Assembly: GCA_002286855.1 (NCBI GenBank)
Contig: NRSV01000016.1
Coordinates: 186,001 to 250,000 of the forward strand
Source of the DNA: Bipolaris cookei
Taxonomy: Eukaryota > Ascomycota > Dothideomycetes > Pleosporales > Pleosporaceae
Direction: 5' to 3'
Length of the DNA stretch: 64,000 nt
Below the pieces are notes generated by a model, which was not told the DNA's origin, made no database searches, and saw only the letters and a program-made list of their open reading frames with translations. Shown one piece after another: positions 23,440-35,200 of this stretch. Within the stretch, counting starts at the first letter, position 1; each line of letters opens with the position of its first letter. The position numbers were made by a program, and so were the translations under genes.

Positions 23440-24555
23440 ATGACCGACGATACAATCACCTTGACAGCATCCTGTTTTTGCAAGGCGCACGTTCATACCA
23501 CCACTATTTCCAAGTCCAGCCTCCCTTTGAAAGCGCATATCTGCCACTGTGACACTTGTCGTCATGTGTCGGGCTCTCTTTATAGCTCGCTAGCGTTCTG
23601 GCCCTCGCCACGCTCTACAGTTGACCTCTCAGGCTACAAGCACTTCAACTTCAGCCCAGCATTCGACCTTTTGTTCTGCGCAACATGTTCTAACCCCATT
23701 ATTGGCGCCTTTAAAGATGAGATGAAGCCGCTGCTCATGGTGACGGGCGCACTAAACAACTTTGCGTGCGATGTGGAAGTGGTGAAATGGTCGCACATGG
23801 GATTTATAAGCGATACAAAAGATGGGGGCGCAAGTGTATGGATGAAGTATGTCAATGCTTCCGGTCCGCCTTTGAAGTGTTTCAAGACCAAGACCAGAGG
23901 CGACGGTGCGGAAGAACTGGCAGACGATTGGCAACTGCAGTTAAAATCTCAAGACACAATTACAGAGCGACAAGACGCCATACCTATCCGATGTAAATGC
24001 CGAGGCGTAGACCTCGTCCTGAACCGCGGCAACTACGATCATGTCGCCACTGAGCACTTGCCCTGGAACGTGGATCCAGCTAGTAGAAAGCTGAAGGCCG
24101 AGTTCTGCGGCTGCGATAGCTGTCGGTTGCATACTGGAAACGACGTCTTCTATTGGGCATTTGCAGATCTGCAGCACATCTCTTTCCCCGTCTCCACAGA
24201 CGAGAACGAGTTTCCATCAAATATGCAGGACTTGGCTGCTTTGGTCGATAGTAAGGATGCACGGATTGGTTCTCTGGTGTATTACAAATCTTCGCCTGGC
24301 GTGCATCGATATTCTTGCAATACCTGCTCTACGACCATCTTCTATACTATTAGCACGCGACCGCGCTTCGTTGATGTAGCAGTGGGCACTCTCGACGCAA
24401 AGGACGGAGCAAGGGCAGAGAGTATATTGGCATGGCAGTTTGACTACGGCGTCGGTCATAAGGAAGATGGAGCTGGAGGGTGGCGTGAAGGTTTGTTTGA
24501 GAGGATAGAGAAGTCGGCGAAGGAATATGGCCGGACGAGGTCATCTTCTGGTTAA
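23440..24555 (+). CDS. Double GFA-domain zinc protein (glutathione-dependent formaldehyde-activating / CENP-V type)
   Basis: A single exon of 371 aa from the ATG at 23440. It contains two GFA domains in tandem, each with a complete seven-cysteine set. In the first, CFC (12, 14), CHCDTC (35, 37, 40) and CATC (80, 83). In the second, CKC (185, 187), CGCDSC (223, 225, 228) and CNTC (293, 296). The order C-x-C, C-x-C-x2-C, C-x2-C binds one structural and one catalytic zinc in the family prototype, which joins formaldehyde to glutathione. Most fungal relatives have no proven substrate, so a carbon-sulfur lyase-like role is only a family-level expectation. It lies between two apparently inactive enzyme homologues on the same strand. 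Confidence 0.85.
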   Translation: MTDDTITLTASCFCKAHVHTTTISKSSLPLKAHICHCDTCRHVSGSLYSSLAFWPSPRSTVDLSGYKHFNFSPAFDLLFCATCSNPIIGAFKDEMKPLLMVTGALNNFACDVEVVKWSHMGFISDTKDGGASVWMKYVNASGPPLKCFKTKTRGDGAEELADDWQLQLKSQDTITERQDAIPIRCKCRGVDLVLNRGNYDHVATEHLPWNVDPASRKLKAEFCGCDSCRLHTGNDVFYWAFADLQHISFPVSTDENEFPSNMQDLAALVDSKDARIGSLVYYKSSPGVHRYSCNTCSTTIFYTISTRPRFVDVAVGTLDAKDGARAESILAWQFDYGVGHKEDGAGGWREGLFERIEKSAKEYGRTRSSSG

Positions 24556-24829
24556 CTAGATCGGAGAGACATCTGAAGCAGGGTAAATGTAGCGGATAAT
24601 TGGAGCAAACAAAGCATAGACATCATGATACGGACCCTAACACATAGTAGTTGGTCGAATGTTTCCCATTCACCATCACTAGGGTCTCACCTCATTCCGT
24701 CTTCATCACGTAAACCGATTTATCATCGCTTTGACTTTTGTGGTATGCAATTCTCTCCTCAATCATCCCTCGCTTGCCAATTCCCAATCCTGACCTCACA
24801 CCGTGAAGATTCTCAGCACCATAAAAATC

Positions 24830-26044
24830 ATGTCGGAACCGACTCGTACGGTGGCGCGACCGCCAGGCGCCCTGTTTCGTGTGGTGAAGACGCTTTCAAA
24901 AGGCTCTTCAAGTACAGGGGTATGTCTCTGTCTTCCACGCATCTTCTTTCTTCCTCTGAGCCCACGATGGACATTGACGAAGATCTTTCGACCCGATGCG
25001 CACCAATCTTAGCAGCGTTTAGGAAGATGACTGGGGACCCACGCCTACAGCAGCAACTTGGTCTGCTCGAGTATGAGAGGCTGGGAGACATGTTATACCA
25101 AAATATGCAGGAAAACCGGACATCGTTACTACGTACAGCGTGGATTAAGATGCTGCCGCAGCTCGTGGTGGTTAAGATGTGTATAGAGAAAGAGAAGGTG
25201 CGGAGAGAAGTCGAGGCGGTAGAAGAAATTCATAGAATGGCAGGAGAAGTGACTACGCTGCATATAGGGTCATATATATTGGGGCTTCAGCACACAGAGG
25301 CGCCAGAGACGTCGTATATGGGTTTGCGCCCTATCTTTGGGCCCACGCTTGAGCAATTCAGTGAAAGGAGCAGCAGCGGTAAGAGCGGGGGCATTCCAGA
25401 CTGGCTGATAGCGCATATATATATATATCAATTTGATCGAGGCTGTCAAGTTTTTGCATGAGCATGGTCTGGTGTATGGCAGAATTGAGGCGTCCAATGT
25501 CATGTTGAGCTTGTACCCCATGTACATGAATCATCGGTATCGTGGGTACCCGGATGTGCAACTGATTGATTTTTCAGATTGTGCATCAGCAGCGGCAAAA
25601 GATACAGCCCTGGGTGTGAGAGGCGTGCCGACGATCATGGAAGAAACCATGGTCAAGCAGAGCGATACAGCCCCGTCCGGGCGTTCCAAACGGGATGTTC
25701 GTGATCGAACCCGAGAGAAACAGGGCGAGCAAAACCTTCTTCTAGCTCGGATCAGGAACATGACTGCGGCTGATTACGAAGGAGGCGTGGACATGCATGG
25801 CTTACGAAGGCCACTGGTAGGCATAGCGCGAGATATGCGACATGTTGGTCCCAAAACAATACCGAGAGACATTTTAAGGTTGCTACATGCAGATTTGACG
25901 ACAGCTGGAGAACTCGAGTGCGGAGTGCGGAACCCTTTAGTTCTCAAACTGAGGAGTAAGAGGGAAGCGACAAAGGTCGTTAGGGGCGATGGGCTAGTTG
26001 CTGTGGTTGGCGTGGAAAATGTGGAGATGAAGACTAGGGATTAG
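24830..26044 (+). CDS. Degenerate protein-kinase-like protein, frame broken at a (TA)n tract
   Basis: Exon 1 is 24830-24919 (30 codons) and exon 2 starts at 24961 after a 41-nt intron (GTATGT..GAG). Kinase-fold landmarks follow in order: VVVKM for the ATP lysine, an alpha-C-like REVEAVEEIH helix, HEHGLVYGRIEASNVML in place of the catalytic HRD loop (Asp replaced, Asn kept), and LIDFSD in place of DFG. The reading frame changes inside an alternating TA tract at 25415-25428: the upstream frame stops at 25461 and the downstream frame runs to 26044. A difference of one TA unit would join them, so this may be a sequencing error, a recent inactivating slip or a length polymorphism. Even if joined, catalysis looks unlikely. 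Confidence 0.6.
25415..25428. repeat. (AT)7 dinucleotide tract inside the kinase-like gene
   Basis: The tract ATATATATATATAT lies exactly where the two halves of the kinase-like reading frame fall out of register. Dinucleotide tracts are prone to slippage and to sequencing error. Confidence 0.9.
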
Positions 26045-26180
26045 GCGCTTGCAAAAAAAAGCAAATAGACAATCAAAACCAAGGGGAAAGGAACGGATTC
26101 AAAGAAGTTTAGTCTGTAGAGGCCATGGACGCAGAGGGCTTCATATGTTCAATTCGTGTATTTCAAGTGGATAGAAAAGG

Positions 26181-26794
26181 CTACAGCCATTCCTGGGGCA
26201 CAGCTCTTTCTGACCACGTTCTTTCGCTTTCCCATGCCAGCCAATCTGACCGCGTCGTAGGCAGCAAGCCCATTGCATTGACCTTCCATATTCCGAGGGC
26301 TAACATGAGTAAGTTGCAGGCAATGTAGACGAGTTTGACTCCGAGCAGGCGGCCGGCGGTGCCAGGGGTTTGGTATGGGGCAAAGGTGCGTTGGAGGCCA
26401 AGGACAGCGAGGACGGGCGTCTTGAAGAGGGTGAAGACCATGAAGACGGAGAAGATTTGGAGCGTGTTTCCGGTCATGTACATGCCTGGTTGCCTCGTTA
26501 GTGAAGGTGGAGGTGTGATGGAAGGCGGGAATAAGTACCAAAGGCGTTCATGGGCAGCTGCTTGGCGGGGGCAATGGCAACCTCCCAGGCCTTCTTCATT
26601 TTGAGCGTGTCCATCTCGTCTGTAGTCGGGGGCACGCGCTGGTTCTTGGAGGCCTGGGAACGCTCTTTCTTAGTCAGGGAGGCCGTGTAGCCAGGCGGGT
26701 CGATGAGAGCAGGATTCTTGGGCTTGGATGCGGGCGCCGAGTTGAGGTCGACGACCCATTGCGGGGGCGGAGGCGGAGGCGGGGCAGCAGCCAT
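26181..26794 (-). CDS. EMC4: ER membrane protein complex subunit 4
   Basis: Exon 1 is 26794-26539 and exon 2 is 26485-26181, joined over a 53-nt intron (GTACTT..CAG), giving 186 aa. The N-terminus is proline-rich (seven Pro after MAAA), followed by KKAWEVAIAPAKQLPMNAF, the conserved EMC4 entry motif. The next segment, MYMTGNTLQIFSVFMVF, forms the first membrane span, and GVKLVYIACNLLMLALGIWK a second. The C-terminus DWLAWE is also family-typical. EMC inserts tail-anchored and multi-pass membrane proteins at the ER. The gene diverges from the AP-1 beta gene across 443 bp and converges with the kinase-like gene, leaving 136 bp. Confidence 0.92.
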
Positions 26795-27237
26795 TTGTGC
26801 TCGAGGATTTGATGGTGGTTTTGGGCGTAGATATGTGCCTGGCTATGGCTGTGGCTTCAAGACGCGGATGGTGGCGGTGGTTATGGTGGTGATGGTGTTG
26901 TGGCTGCGGTGGTGCGGAGCGCGCCGTGGGTGGAGACGGATGCACGTCCCCTCCTCCGTGTTGACCGCCGCCGGGCGTGTCTCCATTCATAAAAGTCACC
27001 ACTCGTCCGAACCCCCGTCTCCCAATCCCCCAGACGCCCGCCCCAATCCCTCTGTCACCCTCGCTACGACATGCGCCACGCCATCCACGCCCGACACACG
27101 AGCGAATAAGCTACTATCCCAAGACCCCGCATCACCACCACTACCCGCACCCGCCAAGAGAGAGGGGCGCCAGTTGGGCGAGGGTCCATTTGTTGATTGC
27201 GCGACGGCCAGGCATATATCAGTACAACTAGCCTACC
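26795..27237. promoter_or_regulatory. Divergent promoter region, EMC4 / AP-1 beta
   Basis: 443 bp separate the two ATGs. The left half is G/T-rich on the plus strand with GGTGGT-like repeats (about 26860-26920); the right half is C-rich. No specific factor site could be assigned. Confidence 0.4.
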
Positions 27238-29552
27238 ATGAGCCAGGGCGGCCAGGATGCGAAGCTCTTCGCAAGGGTACGTCTGCTGTCTATCCCTCCA
27301 CCATGTTTCTCCCCTACGCTCTCGACAGCCCACGCTTACACCCATCACCCGCTCCACAGGGCAAGGTCGCCGAACTCCGCCTCGAGCTCAACAGCGGCGG
27401 CAAGAAGGACAAGAATTTCTCGGCGAAGAAGACGGCCCTCAAGAAGATTGTCGCAAACATGACCATGAGCAACAACGACATGGTCGCCCTCTTCCCAGAC
27501 ATTGTTGGCTGCATGCACATCCCCAGCCTGGAAATCAAGAAGATGTGCGTAGCCTTCTGATTATGCTGCATGTGCCCTGCTGACGAAAACGCAGGTGCTT
27601 TCTGTACTTGGTCAATTACGCCAGGATAAAATCTGACATTGCCCTCAAGGCACTGCCCATCATACAGGAGGACATGAACGACAGTAATCCCCTCGTGCGC
27701 GCCCTTGCCCTACGCACAATGTCTTACGTGCACGTCCGCGAATTTGTCGAAGCCACTGTTCCCCACCTCAAGAACCTTCTCAAAGACGCTGACCCTTATG
27801 TACGAAAAACCGCCGCCTTTTGCGTCGCTAAACTCTACGACCACGACCGACATCTGGTCGAGCAGTCGGACCTCATCGATAGGCTCAATGGCATGCTGAG
27901 AGACGAGAACCCGACCGTAGTGTCCAGTGCACTCGCCAGCCTCATGGACATTTGGGAACGAAGTGAGAACATCAAGCTGACCATCGACTATGCCAGCGCC
28001 TCCAAGATTGTCTCCATCTTGCCAGACTGCTCCGAATGGGGCCAGACGTATATTCTCGAAGCCATGATGAACTATGTCCCCCAAGATAACAGTGAAGCTG
28101 CTATCCTCGCCGAACGCATATCTCCTCGCCTTTCGCACTCAAATTCCGCCGTCGTTCTTACCTGCATCCGCGTTATTCTTTACCTAATGAACTATATATC
28201 CGACCAAAAGGTCATTACTTCTTTATGTAACAAGCTTTCCCCACCGCTCGTCACCCTTCTTTCCAAAGGCCCCGAGATTCAGTATCTGGCCCTTCGCAAT
28301 GCACTTCTTATCCTACAACGCCGACCTGAGGTTTTGCGCAACGATATTCGCGTTTTCTTCTGTAAATACAACGACCCCATCTATGTCAAGGTCACCAAGC
28401 TCGAGCTCATCTTCATGCTGGCCACTGAGCGCAATATCAAGGAGGTGCTGACTGAGCTGGCAGAGTGAGTTTCTACCCTCCAACTTTCCTTGACCTACTG
28501 AGCTAACAACAACTAGATATGCCACTGAAATTGACGTGGATTTTGTCCGAAAATCCGTCCGTGCCATCGGCAAGCTCGCCATAAAGATCGCCCCAGCAGC
28601 CCAGCTCTGCATCAGCACTCTTCTCTCACTCGTCAGCACAAAGGTATCGTACATTGTGCAAGAAGCGACGGTCGTTATCCGGAACATCTTCCGCAAATAC
28701 CCTAACCAATATGAGTCCATCATCTCCACACTATGCGAGAACCTCGACTCGCTTGATGAACCCGAAGCAAAGGCCGCCATGATATGGGTCATTGGCGAGT
28801 ATGCAGACCGAATAGAAGACTCTGATGTTCTGCTTGAGGATTTCTTGGACACATTCCAAGAAGAAACACATGAAGTGCAGTTGGCTCTTCTCACCGCCAC
28901 AGTCAAGCTGTTCATCCAGAGACCTACCCGAGGATCGACCATCGTACCAAAGGTGCTCAAGTGGGCAACGGAAGAAACCGATAATCCCGACTTACGGGAC
29001 CGAGGGTATATGTATTGGCGTCTTCTTTCTTCAGCACCCGAGGAAGCGAAAAAGGTGGTCATGGGGGAGAAGCCTCCCATTACAGCTGAAGAGTCTGAGA
29101 AACTGGATCCTGGCACTTTGGAGGAAATGTGTCTTAATGTGGGGACACTGGCAACTGTCTACCTCAAGCCAGTGAACCAAGTGTTCCGCAGCGCACGGCC
29201 GCGAAAACTACAGGATTCGCCCGCTTTGCAAAAGGAAGAGCTACCAACATTCAAGGCAGCTCAACAAGCCCGGGAGCGCTCTGCGACCGAGCGGACTAAA
29301 CTGGACGTGACGACCAATGGCAATGGCACTCTCAGCCCCAACAACGGCAACGGCAACGGCATGGCGGGTGCTGTAAATGATGCCGACATGTATTTTGCAA
29401 GTGTGGGCCGACAGAGCTCATTTGGCGGGAGCCCAATCACTGCGGATCCAGTCGGGGGTATTGGAGGGGGATGGGTAGTTAATCAGAATGAGCCGCAGCA
29501 CATGGTGATTAGTCCAGGGGTCAATGATGGAAATCAAGACTTGCTGCTTTGA
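27238..29552 (+). CDS. APL2: AP-1 complex subunit beta-1 (beta-adaptin)
   Basis: Four exons: 27238-27276, 27360-27544, 27595-28464 and 28517-29552, encoding 709 aa. Donors are GTACGT, GTGCGT and GTGAGT, and every junction restores the conserved protein. The N-terminus KVAELRLELNSGGKKDKNFSAKK-type segment and NDSNPLVRALALRTMSYV identify the beta-adaptin trunk, which spans residues 12 to about 580 as HEAT-like helices. A low-complexity Asn/Gly-rich linker follows. No appendage (ear) domain is present, as in yeast Apl2, which has a similar length. AP-1 sorts clathrin cargo between trans-Golgi and endosomes. An AP-2 or shared AP-1/2 assignment is possible because beta subunits are alike; Apl2 is my best choice. 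Confidence 0.88.
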
Positions 29553-29817
29553 ACAATTTGCAGAGCGGAGTGTGTACATAGAGTAATAATACATCTACAA
29601 GTCAGACATGACTCGCCATTTCCATCAGGTCCACGACATACCAGAAGAGTATACTTGAACTATGGGCTAGAGGGAACAACAAGCTATCAAAAGAGCTACA
29701 CACTAACGTAGTATAACTCAGACCACTGCCACAAACGTATACCTTGTTTGAAAAGAAGCACGCCCAAACCTATTATTATCATGCTCAACAGCCATGAAGC
29801 CCGCTTTTGTCTGTTCC

Positions 29818-30787
29818 TCAGTCATCAGCCAGCAGTGGCGCCCTCTCCCTATCCTCGCTGACCACGTGGCCGCGTGGGAAAGGATCGCGGCCCAGCAAAC
29901 CGGGTACCCCGACAGCAAGACTGAGCGCGAACAAGAGACCGCCAATAGTAAAAGCAAAGATCCACTGCAACTGCAGGATATGTGGGCGAGTGAGAAACTG
30001 ACCCACTCCCGTTGCTATATGGGGACAATGTTAGCGGATATTTTCTTTTTTCCGTGTTTTTTTTGGTGCAGGAGGAGGGAAAGAAAAAGGACGTACAAAA
30101 CGCCAGAAGCGACAGGGCAAATCCCATGGTATAGTCCTTGTAGGCTACAAGGAAGAACAGGCCAAAGGCAAGCCACCCCCAGATGATGACATTGCAGACA
30201 ATGCGGAAAGCCTCATGATTTGTGTGCAGGGCAATGGCACCGCACCAGTCGAGGGCGACAAAGTTCCATGCAAGCGGGCCGCTGACGATGCCAATGTGGA
30301 TGGCGCGGGGCGTGGTGCTGTGTCGAAAGTAGGCAAAGGCCAGATTGAAAAAGTTGATGACGAGCAGCACCTCTGCGAGCCAAAAGTGACTGCGGACAAA
30401 GAGATTGACAAAGCCAAAGAGCAGCAGGTTGTTGGCAATGAAATGAGAGCCAATGTTTGCTGCTGCGGTCACGTACACCGTGTCGCTCATATACAGGGCA
30501 TAAGCATACGCCAGCTGCACGGCAAATAGAATCAGCCAGTATATCGATGTAAAGAGGCTGCTCTGTGCAAATGGCGTGGGGATATTGTTCTGCCAGAAGC
30601 GGTGGGCGCCGTGGCCATTGGGGGCATGGAACGTGTAGTAGAAAGTTGTTATGACGAGGAGTAGGTAGCTGAGCGATGTAGTGATTTTGTAGAGGAGTAT
30701 AGCCTGGGAGGAATGCTCATCGCGCTTTGCAAAGGGATTCAGGCTGCTACGGCTTGAGCCATCGCTTGTGGGCGCGGATGACGCCAT
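29818..30787 (-). CDS. Multi-pass membrane protein, DUF1774 family
   Basis: Exon 1 is 30787-30097 and exon 2 is 30014-29818, joined over an 82-nt intron (GTACGT..TAG), giving 295 aa. The splice restores KDYTMGFALSLLAF followed by STGVGQF, as expected in this family. About eight hydrophobic spans are visible. Other family marks are NPFAKR near the N-terminus, YYTFHAPNG, TAAANIGSHFIANNLL, NFFNLAFAYFRH and VSGPLAWNFVAL. The family is fungal and its function is unknown to me. It converges with AP-1 beta, leaving 265 bp. Confidence 0.8.
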
Positions 30788-32245
30788 TGCTGCTGATGAT
30801 GGGGGGAATGTCGACGTAATTGCAAATAAATGGAGACTCCAGGCGGACTTGACTGTCCTATATCACCAGTGGAAAAGTGCGGAAGAGGGGGGGAAGGGGC
30901 TTGGGCACAAGAGGGGCGAAGAGGTAGGAAGAGGGGAAGAGAGGGGAGAAAAAAATGGATGGCAGAAGGTAAGAAAGACTAGTAAATAAAGGCCCGGAAA
31001 GTACCTGCCTGGGATGAAACGCATACGTGCGTCTACGCCACGCTCGCTTGCTTCGTTCTCTCCAAACAAAAGAGTATCCGCTTTACCCTTTTGCCCTTGC
31101 CTTGCACCCAAAGCATGTCAGCCATCAGCTCACGGCAGCACGGCCAAACAGGAAACAAAGCGGAAATAACCAAACGACAAAATTCAGCAGTGATAGGAAA
31201 GTCGAGAGGCCGAAAAGAGAAAAAGAAAGACGAGCAGGCAACGTTCCCCTCTCCCCCTCACGCCTTGTCTTCATCTCGTGCACATGGTCACCACAGGCAT
31301 GGGCATCGCAGACTAGTGGCCACAACCCAAACGTACGTCACACACGTACGCTAAAGGAGCCATGCAGGCCGCATGTCGCGCGTTGGTCTGCCCAAAAGGC
31401 CCCCGGCCCATGCTTGCCATCCCTGTCTCTTAGAAGAGTAGTTCGCAGCATTGATTGGCAGACGGGTCAGCCACACACACACCCCTTGCAACCTTTTGAA
31501 TGCGGGGACTGCAGCCATTGCCGGTCAGGTCACTGCCCGTGTAATACGAATACTGCACGAGTACCACATGAGTACGGAATGGGCAGATGGGCGCTTAGCC
31601 GACATAGCCCTAAATGCTTTCGGACATACATACGAGCGTGCACCGCGGTAGGCCAATGCCATGCACATCACCAATCATTAGTAGACGGAAGGGCAGAAAA
31701 TTCGTCCTGTGATCCAACACATTAATATAATTTGACTACACAGTCATGATGTGAATAATAGAATGTTCCCATTGGACAAAATTGCACCATCGGCGCTGAC
31801 CACTGCACAATGGTCAGACTGGGGGTATCTTCTACGTGCGCACAAGCCTGGGCAACTACTACAAACCACCACCAACTTCACACCTGAAATACTCTACAAA
31901 AGTCCCACGCTAAGCAATCGCTACCTAGAGGCTTTAATCGAAAGAAGGCCCGACTCATCAGCCCTTGGACCCTTAGATCCACCTCACGGCTCTTGACCCG
32001 ATTCGCTTGCGCAATACAGAAAGGAAAAAAATCCCCTGCTACTCACCAGCAAACGCCCGGCCAGACATTATCTGACAGAACCAAGTATCTGACATGCGTA
32101 ACCGGGGAACAGCCCCTCTAAATTACAATCGCTCTAATCTGGAACACAAATGGATAACAAAAAAAAACAACTCATCCATCAAATCGAAACAAGGGTACTG
32201 GGAACACATCGACAAGTGTTTTAGCGAATGCGCCTATCTGGCACC
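30788..32245. other. Intergenic, no gene seen
   Basis: About 1.5 kb between two minus-strand genes. It holds the upstream region of the DUF1774 gene, with a purine-rich stretch near 30880-30960, and the 3' side of HOS3. Frames such as 31027-31725 (+) lack motifs, and their composition looks non-coding. Confidence 0.45.
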
Positions 32246-35200
32246 CTATCCCTTCTTGATCCCTGTGCCCGTAGCTCTTTGCCCTGATCCATCAGAGCTC
32301 GACGCAAAAGGTATTGCACCATTCGCCGTGAAGACGGGAAGATCACTCCGCTTGCTCGGAGGTGACATGGGCGGCATCGCAGCGATGTCCGTAGTCTCGG
32401 CGTGTGTGTTGGCCACCCACTGCAGAGTTGCTGAAGCTTGCGCATCAGATACGTTCGATGGCGCTGCAAAACTCGGTGCGGTACCAAAGCTCTCAGTCGT
32501 GTAATTGACAAACTGAGGCATGCTCGTTGGCGGTGGAGGCGGCGGAGTGTCGGCGCGAGAAGGTGGGGAAGCGTTTGTCAATGGTTCAGTCACGGTAACA
32601 AAGGATGGCATTGGCAGGTGCTCACGGATCTGCTCTGGGGTTATGGCCATGTCATGTAGCTCTGTCGGTGGCTGCACGATTCCACCAGAAATCCGTCGGT
32701 CGAGTCCCAAGGCCCCATCTGGAAGTTGGGTTCCATCAGTAGACTGTAGGGTACCATTTTGCACCAGTCCAGATACAGACTGAGATGGAACTGGCTGAGG
32801 CTGCTGCAGAGTCGCAGCAGCAGCAGCTTGCACGTATGGATCGTCAGGCACAGGTGTGGGTGCTTTCGATTCCTGGGGAGAGGTAACCTTGGAAGATTTT
32901 GTTGCCCGTCCCGTGCCTTTTTTAGCAGTGCCCGTCGCTTTCGCTGCGGGCTTGGTAGGAGCAGCACGAGTCGCTGGTGTTTTTCGTGTCCCCGTCTTCT
33001 TTGGAACCTCTGCAGCCTTGAGCTTTTCTTCTCTCTCTTTTTCACGAGCGTCATGCTCCTCTTTCGAGGGCATTTTCAATGTAATGCGTTTCAGGCCCGT
33101 GGTCAGTGCCTCGACATCCTCGTTCTCCTTACCCTTAAGTGCGACAATCGTGCCGGAGTAGTTTGATTGCGCGCGTGGTGCAGCAGGACGCTGAGGAGCG
33201 CGAGCTGCAGCCGCTGCTGTCTGGCCCCGCACTTTCTTCAAACCAACCTCATTGACAGGTGTTGCTGAGGGAACTACAGCTCTTCTACTCGTTGCTACAC
33301 TGGGCTCACGGCTTGAACTTCTACGGTCTCCTATTGAAGACACGCTCGAGGCAATACTCATGCGACGTGAGGCAGATGGCACCGGTGGAGCCTCGGAGCT
33401 GGCTGGAGCAAAGTCAGCAATGGTTTGCCTCCTACTTGCTCGAGACTCCTTGTGATGCAACTTCTCGTCTCCCGAGCTACGTTCAACGTATGAAGGCGCA
33501 GCTTTACGGCCACGCAACTGTCGCCCTGACTTGTCCACATGTACAGACGTTAGTGCTGGCGGAGCCGGTTTCTCTTTCTTTGCTTTTACTTCCATCAGAT
33601 CTTCTGGCTTGTGGCTACGCGTCTGTCGATCAGTAGGAATCAACAAACTGCTGAGAGCTTGGGCAGCAGTGGCCCAATCAACCTCTGGTGGAGGAGGTGT
33701 GGGCGCTCTCGAGGGGCTAGAGGTATATTTGGCAGAGAGGTTACGGGTAAGCTTGGAGGGATCAACGACTTTGGCAACAAAAGACTGCGTGGGCGATGAG
33801 AAGTGAGCATTAGGTCCAGGGGGCGGCTTCTTTGGAACGGCCAACGGTGCAGGATTGACAAGATTTTCGAGTTCTGTTAGATGGGTCGAGTGCCACCAAA
33901 AAGGATCATACCCTAGAGGCGTAACTTCTGTCTCGACAGACTGCATCAAGACATGCTGATCGTCAACGCTGAGGGCACTAAGTCGTTTGCGCACAGAGGA
34001 CGCAAGGTCTGTTGCGGGCTTGGCGTCAGTCCAGACTTGGCCATCTACAAGACCACTGAGATGGCTCATGACTCCACTAGTAAGCGCTCGGTCGCTATAA
34101 CCACCTTCAAGAACGGAGATGACGCGACCTTGGACGGATGTGCCTTCCTCCTCAGCCAAACGAACAACATCACGAGTGAACCGGGCGTAGAATTCGGTAG
34201 GTACGTTGACAGAATGACGCTGCATGCCTGCAGTCTCCCATTCGCTTGCGTCGAACCCGGCAGACAGGAAGATGACAGCCTTGGGTGCCGGATGATTTGG
34301 TGAAGTTCGTAGACGGTTGGTGTGATGCCTGAGATACTGCCGCGTCTTCTCGAGCAGTACCATGTACTTTTCTTCATAGATCGCCCAGAATTGTTCCACA
34401 GTCTTCCAGGGCTGCAAATGTACGTTCCAGATGGACTGGCCGTGTGCGTTGTCGATACACAAGCTGGCGGCCTGGACCTTGTCGTCATCACCGTCTTCGC
34501 AGGGATATGAGTTGATATCGTGCAAACTGAAGTAGCCGATGGACGTCTTCTTCCAGTTGGGTGTATTCTTGGACATGTTGTGTACCTTTTTGTTCCGGGC
34601 CCAAGCGATTGCCTGCGACCCGTCTCCGTGGTGTAGGTCAAAGTCGATGATGGCGGCATGGGTAAGGTTGTACGTCATGATGGCGTGCTCAATGCCGACA
34701 TGTACATTGTTGATCCAGCAGAAACCAGAGGGGAAATCGTCTGAGCAATGGTGACCTGGAGGGCGAATGCAGACAAAAGCCCGCGAAGGCCCCTCGCCTG
34801 TGCTTGTTCCCTGAAAGACGGCATCAACGGCATCCAGGACACCCCCGAGCGCACCTTGAAAGGCATTCAATGACTCAGGACACAGGTAAAGGTCTCCAGC
34901 ATGCAACTCCTTCGAAGCCTGCCCTGAAACCGCAGGCGAATCCCGAGCCAGCTCCTTGCCTGTTGAGGCCAACTTCCTCTCGGCGTCGTCGCACAAGGAC
35001 TTGAGCTCATTCATCCACTTTATACCGTGTACGTTGGTAACGACAGGCGACGTGATGTCGACAGCGCGTGAGGTCTTGCGGATCTTAAATGGGACGCGGT
35101 CCGGGGGGTTGTGGTGTGGATGGGGTGGGTGGCTGCCGTCTGCGTGTCGCTCTCCCAGCCGGACATAGGCTGTCGATATACCCAAGACACTGGCTAGGAT

